From Actinotignum schaalii (GTDB lineage: Bacteria > Actinomycetota > Actinomycetes > Actinomycetales > Actinomycetaceae): 64,000 bases of DNA. The stretch spans positions 1 to 64,000 of the forward strand of contig NZ_CP008802.1 of the NCBI RefSeq assembly GCF_000724605.1, written 5' to 3'. The notes beneath the pieces were generated by a model. The model searched no databases. It was given only the letters and a program-made list of their open reading frames with translations, and had not been told where the DNA came from. The translations under genes and the position numbers were made by a program. Positions 59,593-64,000 of this stretch are shown in pieces. Numbering within the stretch: position 1 is the stretch's first letter; the number at the start of each line of letters is the position of its first letter.

Positions 59593-60899
59593 AGCACCAC
59601 CTCCACGCGAGTTCCCGGTTCCAGCCGGGTGATCACCATTGTTCCACCGGCAGCTTCCACGCGTTCGCGCAAGCCGGTCAGTCCGGTGCCTGCCGGAGCT
59701 CCCGCGGGGATACCTACGCCGTCGTCCTCCACCCGCAAGCGCGCGCCCGTCTCCCGCTGCTCGATAGTGATGGTGCAAGTGCGCGCACCCGAATGGCGCA
59801 CCGTATTCGTGACCGCTTCGCGCACCACCCACGCGAAAAGCTGAGCGGTGAGGAGGGGAAGTTCCGGGGGAGGCGTGAAATGCGCGGTGATACGCGCCGA
59901 ACGGAGCAACGCGTAGGCGGAATCCAGCTCGGCATCGAGGGTGGGCTGGCGCAGGTCGGTGACGGTGGCCCGCACCGTGTCGATAGCGTCGCGCGAAATT
60001 TTGAGACTGTCTTCTAATTCAGCGCGGGCCGCCTCCGGATTGCTCTCCAATAATCGCGAGGCCAGCTGGGTTTTTACGGTGATGGCGGTGAGCGAATGGC
60101 CCAGCACGTCATGAACCACGGAGGCCAGCTCGGAACGCTGCTCGGAAAGGATGAGCTCCGCGCGCATCCGCGCCGACCGCGTGGCAAATTCTTCCAGCAA
60201 CCGCGAGATGAGAATGGGGATCATCGGGATAATAATGCTGCCCAGGAACGCTCCCCACAAGAACCCATAGGGCGCCAACAGGTGGGCCACCGCTCCGCCC
60301 GCGAAGCAGAGCAACCCACACGGAATCCCGGGAATAAGTGGGAGGGAGAAAATCCAGATCGCCGCGAAAAACGGCGCGGTGAAGGCAAAACCCAAAGGGA
60401 AAGGCGGGATGAGCGCCGCCGACAGCCCCAGGGCCACCGTCCACAGCAGGAGGGAAACCCAGCGCGGCCAGGTGGGGCGCAGATCCGGGAACTGGAAAGC
60501 CAAGATATAGCAGAACGCGAACGCGGCAAGCCCGATATAGCCGAGGGTGCGCTCGGCGGGAGAGAGCCCTTGAGTGAAGAGCACCCCCGCGAAAGGAAAG
60601 ACCAGGAAGATGAGCCAGATCCCGCTGCCGAAGAGCATGGTCAGGCGCTCGCGGCGGGTGGTGGGGGCCGCCGGTATCTGGTTAGCGGTGCGCCACATGC
60701 GGTTTAGATAATGACTGGAGGGAGATGCGGCGGAAGCGGACGGGGCTGCGGATATGGACGGGGCGGCGCCGGCCGCTGAGACGGCGGGGGACGGGGCGGA
60801 ACCGGGTGAAGGAGCGGCGGGGGATGGGGCCATACCATGAGCATAGCGGCCGCGAAGTTCCTCCGCGGCCGCCGCCCATGCGCTGCGCTGTGCTCGCAT
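59589..60899 (-). CDS. Sensor histidine kinase (HisKA_3 type)
   Basis: 436 aa from ATG 60899, though the first 60 residues are Ala/Pro/Ser repeats and a start further in is possible. Five to six membrane spans (about 90-240), then the dimerisation box ELASVVHDVLGHSLTAITVKTQLA with His263, and an HATPase with REAVTNTVRHSG and VEDDGVGIPAGAPAGTGLTGLRERV. No large extracytoplasmic sensor domain, so it may sense through the membrane or the linked ABC proteins. 24 bp after the permease gene. Confidence 0.9.
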   Translation of the reverse strand: MRAQRSAWAAAAEELRGRYAHGMAPSPAAPSPGSAPSPAVSAAGAAPSISAAPSASAASPSSHYLNRMWRTANQIPAAPTTRRERLTMLFGSGIWLIFLVFPFAGVLFTQGLSPAERTLGYIGLAAFAFCYILAFQFPDLRPTWPRWVSLLLWTVALGLSAALIPPFPLGFAFTAPFFAAIWIFSLPLIPGIPCGLLCFAGGAVAHLLAPYGFLWGAFLGSIIIPMIPILISRLLEEFATRSARMRAELILSEQRSELASVVHDVLGHSLTAITVKTQLASRLLESNPEAARAELEDSLKISRDAIDTVRATVTDLRQPTLDAELDSAYALLRSARITAHFTPPPELPLLTAQLFAWVVREAVTNTVRHSGARTCTITIEQRETGARLRVEDDGVGIPAGAPAGTGLTGLRERVEAAGGTMVITRLEPGTRVEVVL

Positions 60900-60923
60900 A
60901 TGAGCGTACCTTGGCGCCGTACG

Positions 60924-61754
60924 CTAGCGCCGCACCGTGGAACGGCGCAGGGCCAGGAGCGCCAGTACCGCGAAGATGAGCGTCCACACCGCTACGTTCC
61001 CGATTGCCCAGGCGAAGGACTCGGTGGGGATAGACTCGGGGCTATCCGGGCCCATGAAAGCTCCGGTCACCACCACGTTCCCATTTTGGGGCCAGTGGGC
61101 CAGCACTCCCGCCCCGTAGAAGGGGGTGTAGCGCGATACTTCCATCATTGCCCCGCTGAGCGGCATAAAAAGGTTGCCGAGGAAAGCCAGAATGACCACG
61201 ACCCCCGAAGAAATGGATACCGCGGTTTCACTGCGGAGCGCCAGGGCGACGGCGAGGCCGAAGAAAGCGAAAGGTATGCTCCCCACCAGGCACAGCCCGG
61301 CGCTGGCGAACCAGATATACAGGCTATCGAATTCGGATTTGGTAAGTGCTCCGAGAGTGAAAACCGCAATGATAGGGAGGCTAGCAATAATTACGCTGAC
61401 AAGAACTTTTCCGAGCAGATAATCAGTGCGGCGCATCCCGGTCAGGGCAAGATGGCGCCCCCAGCCACTGTCATGCTCAACGGCAGCCGCTCCGACTAGG
61501 GCGGATGTACCGGTAGCTGCGCCGTAGAGAGCGAGGCTGACCATCATATAGGCGGCAACGGTGCCTCCGGGGATATGGTGGTCGGTTCCTGGTGAGGCAA
61601 GTCCAAATACCGCGAAGATAACGAGCGGGAGGGCGATCAGGAAGAACAGGGAATCAACCATCCGCAGATTTCGCCAGAGCTCGTGGCGGATATAGGAGAA
61701 GAAGATACTGGTGCGGGAACGGGGCGCGGCCGGGCTGGCTATGAGGGTGGTCAT
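60924..61754 (-). CDS. ABC-2 type exporter permease
   Basis: 276 aa with six hydrophobic spans. SIFFSYIRHELWRNLRMVDSLFFLIALPLVIFAVFG and the GWGRHLALTGMRRTDYLLGKVLVS loop are typical of ABC2_membrane proteins. It overlaps the ATPase gene by 4 bp. Together with it and the two-component pair this is a classic regulated exporter module of Gram-positives (drug, peptide or envelope-stress type); cargo unknown. Confidence 0.88.
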   Translation of the reverse strand: MTTLIASPAAPRSRTSIFFSYIRHELWRNLRMVDSLFFLIALPLVIFAVFGLASPGTDHHIPGGTVAAYMMVSLALYGAATGTSALVGAAAVEHDSGWGRHLALTGMRRTDYLLGKVLVSVIIASLPIIAVFTLGALTKSEFDSLYIWFASAGLCLVGSIPFAFFGLAVALALRSETAVSISSGVVVILAFLGNLFMPLSGAMMEVSRYTPFYGAGVLAHWPQNGNVVVTGAFMGPDSPESIPTESFAWAIGNVAVWTLIFAVLALLALRRSTVRR

Positions 61755-62794
61755 GAGAGGGCTCCTTCGGGTGCCGCGGTGGCGGCGGGCGAATCGGTGT
61801 GCGGGGAGGCCGTGAGGCTGAAGAACGCATCTTCGAGGCTGGCGGCAGAAATCTGGAGATGGGAGCCGAGGCCTTCGCCAAGAATGACGGCGGCAAGCCG
61901 ATCAGAATCAGCCACGGTGAAACGCACCAGATCGCCGTCTCGTTCCACCGTGTCGGCACCGGTGCGGCGGGCCAGCTCTTCCGGAGTGATGGTGGCCTGC
62001 GGATTCCAGGTCACGGTGAGATGGTGGCGCTGCTGGGCGGTAATCTCGGCCACGCTCCCATCCGCCACGATGCGCCCGTTATTCATGAGGATGACCCGCT
62101 CGGCCATATCTTGGGCTTCCTGGAGGTAGTGGGTGGCGAAAATGATGGTGCGCCCGCGGGCAGCGTCGGCCCGAATATGCTCCCAGAAGTCACGGCGCGC
62201 CGTGGCATCCAGCCCCGCGGTGGGCTCATCGAGGATGAGTAGCTCCGGGTCGGATAGCAGCGCGGCACCGAAGCGGATGCGTTGGATTTGCCCGCCGGAG
62301 CATTTCGCGATTTTCCGGGAGGCGAAGTCGCCCATGCCGGCGCGTTCAATGACGTCGCTGACCGGGAGATGGAAGGGGAGGCAGTCGGCGAGGAAATGGA
62401 GGGTTTCCGCGGCGGTGAGATCACGGAGCATTCCACCGGTCTGCAGCATGGCCCCGATGTGCCCGGTGAGGGCCGGGGAGCCGGGAGTCTGGCCGAGAAC
62501 TTCCAGGGTGCCGCGGCTGGGTTTGGTGAAGCCGAGGACCATATCGAGGAGCGTGGTTTTCCCGGCACCGTTGGGGCCGAGGAGGGCCACGATCTCCCCG
62601 GTGGTGATACGGAGGTCGATATTATCGACGGCGCGCACGTTCCCGAAAGAACGGCTGAGTGCGCGGGCGGAAACGGCTGGCTGTACGGTGCCGCCTGGCT
62701 GCATCGCGGCGGCCGGCTGTGCGGTGCGGGCTGGGGGCGTCGCTTGTTCCGGCCGGGCCGGGTGGGCCGAGTTGGCCACGGGTCTTGTGTTCAT
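61751..62794 (-). CDS. ABC-2 exporter ATP-binding protein
   Basis: 347 aa from ATG 62794. An Ala/Pro/Gln-rich N-tail of about 40 residues, then Walker A GPNGAGKTT, signature CSGGQIQRIRFG (Cys at the usual Leu), Walker B LLILDEPTAGLD and H-loop FATHYLQEA. The C-terminal about 100 residues form the regulatory extension of drug-type ATPases. First gene of the four-gene operon; its -10 lies 6 nt ahead, so it is probably leaderless. Confidence 0.9.
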   Translation of the reverse strand: MNTRPVANSAHPARPEQATPPARTAQPAAAMQPGGTVQPAVSARALSRSFGNVRAVDNIDLRITTGEIVALLGPNGAGKTTLLDMVLGFTKPSRGTLEVLGQTPGSPALTGHIGAMLQTGGMLRDLTAAETLHFLADCLPFHLPVSDVIERAGMGDFASRKIAKCSGGQIQRIRFGAALLSDPELLILDEPTAGLDATARRDFWEHIRADAARGRTIIFATHYLQEAQDMAERVILMNNGRIVADGSVAEITAQQRHHLTVTWNPQATITPEELARRTGADTVERDGDLVRFTVADSDRLAAVILGEGLGSHLQISAASLEDAFFSLTASPHTDSPAATAAPEGALS

Positions 62795-62800
62795 GCCATC

Positions 62801-62806
62801 AGTGTA
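62801..62806 (-). promoter_or_regulatory. -10 element of the exporter operon
   Basis: On the minus strand TACACT is followed by GATGGC and then the ATG at 62794, with no ribosome-binding site between: a leaderless arrangement. The upstream -35 is not evident. Confidence 0.55.
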
Positions 62807-62933
62807 AAAATGGGCGTCGGGGCGCCGGAACTGCCATGCATCACCAATTCTTCATGACAGATGTCATGGATAGGCGGCCTGGTCAGTCCGGCACTCCGCC
62901 GCCGGTACGCCGTGGCAACTAGGCGCGCGTTAG

Positions 62934-62946
62934 CGCCGTCGTCGTA
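62934..62946 (+). repeat. Short copy of the dispersed GTCGTCGTAC repeat
   Basis: GCCGTCGTCGTAC in the gap between pepO and the exporter operon. The remaining 62807-63052 shows no gene. Confidence 0.4.
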
Positions 62947-63052
62947 CTATTTCGGCACCGTGCGATGCCGTGCACGCTACTTCGGCCGTGCGCGGAATAG
63001 CGCTTATGCGCGGTAGCGCGCACGCGAATGCCGTATGCACGAAAGAGCGCTT

Positions 63053-64000
63053 TTACCAAATACGCACGCGTTCTTCTGGGGCAAGGTAGAGGCCGTCGCC
63101 TTCTTCCAGACCGAAAGCCTGCGCGAAGGCGTCGATATTCTTCACCGTGCCGTTGCACCGGAATTCGGACGGGGAATGCGGGTCGATGGCGATGAGCTGG
63201 CGAGCCCATTCGTCACGGTTCTTGCCCTGCCAGATCTTGGCGAAGGACAGGAAGACGCGCTGCGCGCCGGTGTAACCGTCAATCACCGGGGCGCTCTCCA
63301 GGGTGAGGCCCTCGCGTTCCAGGTGAATCTCATAAGCCTTGAGCGCGATGGACAGGCCGCCCAAATCCCCGATGTTTTCACCCTGGGTGAGTTCACCATT
63401 GACGTGGAACGCCTCATCCCCGTTCAACTGGGCCGGAATATAGGAATTGAATTGCGCGATAAGAGCCGCGGTGCGCTTCTCAAATTCGGCGCGATCCTCA
63501 TCCGTCCACCAGTTGTTGAGGGAGCCATCGGCATCGAACTTCGAGCCCTGGTCATCGAAACCGTGCCCGATTTCGTGACCGATCACCGCGCCGATACCAC
63601 CGTAATTGAAGGCCGCATCGCGATCCTGCTCGAAGAACGGCCATTGCAAAATAGCCGCGGGGAAGACGATCTCATTCCACTGCGGGTTGTAGTAGGCATT
63701 GACCGTTTGCGGATTCATATGCCATTCGCTGCGATCAACTTCTTTGCCGAGCTTGGCGATGTTTTCCTCCACCTCAAATTCGCAGGCGGCGCGAATATTG
63801 GCCAGCAGATCCGTGCCGATCTGCATGGAGGAATAATCCTTCCACTTATCGGGGTAGCCGATCTTCGGGGCGAAGGTATCCAGCTTGGCCAGGGCGCGCT
63901 CCTTGGTGGCATCACTCATCCAGTCAAGGCCCCGGATAGAAAGCCGGTAGGCATCCAGGAGATCTGCGACCAGCTGATCCATGGTGGCTTTATGTTCGGG
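63053..64000 (-). CDS. pepO: M13-family zinc endopeptidase, C-terminal part (cut by window edge)
   Basis: The last 316 codons are present and the frame stays open through the right edge (an ATG at 63982 is internal). Full-length relatives are about 650 residues. Zinc site VIGHEIGHGFDDQG, the third ligand region GENIGDLGGLSIA, the NAYYNPQWNEIVFPAAILQ substrate strand and the closing RCNGTVKNIDAFAQAFG are all intact. Neprilysin-like peptide degradation; no signal peptide or membrane span in the visible part. Confidence 0.93.
   Translation of the reverse strand, partial: PEHKATMDQLVADLLDAYRLSIRGLDWMSDATKERALAKLDTFAPKIGYPDKWKDYSSMQIGTDLLANIRAACEFEVEENIAKLGKEVDRSEWHMNPQTVNAYYNPQWNEIVFPAAILQWPFFEQDRDAAFNYGGIGAVIGHEIGHGFDDQGSKFDADGSLNNWWTDEDRAEFEKRTAALIAQFNSYIPAQLNGDEAFHVNGELTQGENIGDLGGLSIALKAYEIHLEREGLTLESAPVIDGYTGAQRVFLSFAKIWQGKNRDEWARQLIAIDPHSPSEFRCNGTVKNIDAFAQAFGLEEGDGLYLAPEERVRIW

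Overview
The window is GC-rich chromosomal DNA from a Gram-positive actinobacterium, most likely of the Actinomycetaceae (Actinobaculum/Actinotignum/Arcanobacterium/Trueperella group). Reasons: a complete mevalonate pathway in place of MEP genes, a coproporphyrin-type haem branch (hemQ next to a Cys-bearing ferrochelatase), actinobacterial oligoribonuclease and EttA, a paired dynamin-like GTPase locus, a mycothiol-reductase-like DsbA protein, and several genes whose -10 element lies about 6 nt before the ATG (leaderless style). The species cannot be named from sequence alone. Layout: 1-183 is the start of an IS1249-like transposase cut by the window edge. 417-7762 is an L-arabinose regulon: a sugar/H+ symporter, a LacI-type repressor and araB-araD-araA, with matching palindromic operators at the araB and symporter promoters. 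7952-15541 is a DeoR-type regulator divergent from an Lsr/Rbs-type sugar ABC importer co-transcribed with dhaK and dhaL, probably for uptake and phosphorylation of a short keto-sugar. 15781-20066 holds mvk-mvaD-mvaK2-fni.

20104-25955 splits the mevalonate genes. It carries a HigBA toxin-antitoxin pair, an orphan XRE regulator, a C-terminally shortened AAA ATPase, a 31-residue poly-cysteine leader peptide and a CjaA-like cysteine ABC transporter of four genes. HMG-CoA reductase and synthase (25961-28303) follow the transporter ATPase after 5 bp, then hemQ and hemH. 30727-38984 carries orn, tRNA-Arg(TCT), two dynamin-like GTPases, an SSB-like gene behind two DnaA boxes, a RelBE pair, ettA and tesB. 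39016-47188 has an MmeI-like methyltransferase/restriction protein, a TetR-MFS efflux pair with its operator inside the promoter, a SulP anion transporter and a second MFS protein. 47433-53847 is a carbohydrate region: malQ, a sugar porter, and one open frame joining a LacI repressor to a GH32 beta-fructosidase. 54061-64000 has a coiled-coil surface protein with a sorting-signal-like tail, pepN, the DsbA-like protein, an ABC-2 exporter with its two-component system, and a partial M13 peptidase (pepO).

The most interesting signals are: (1) the apparently leaderless poly-Cys ORF upstream of the cysteine transporter, which looks like a cysteine-responsive attenuator and could also reach the mevalonate genes behind it; (2) the LacI-GH32 reading-frame fusion with a strong internal ribosome-binding site; (3) an array of about 15-bp palindromes between hemQ and hemH, related to repeats inside the mevalonate genes; (4) short repeated units carrying stop codons in several frames behind many genes; (5) a dispersed repeat with core GGCGGCGTCGTCGTACC; and (6) an uninterrupted 46-bp palindrome at 49679-49724.
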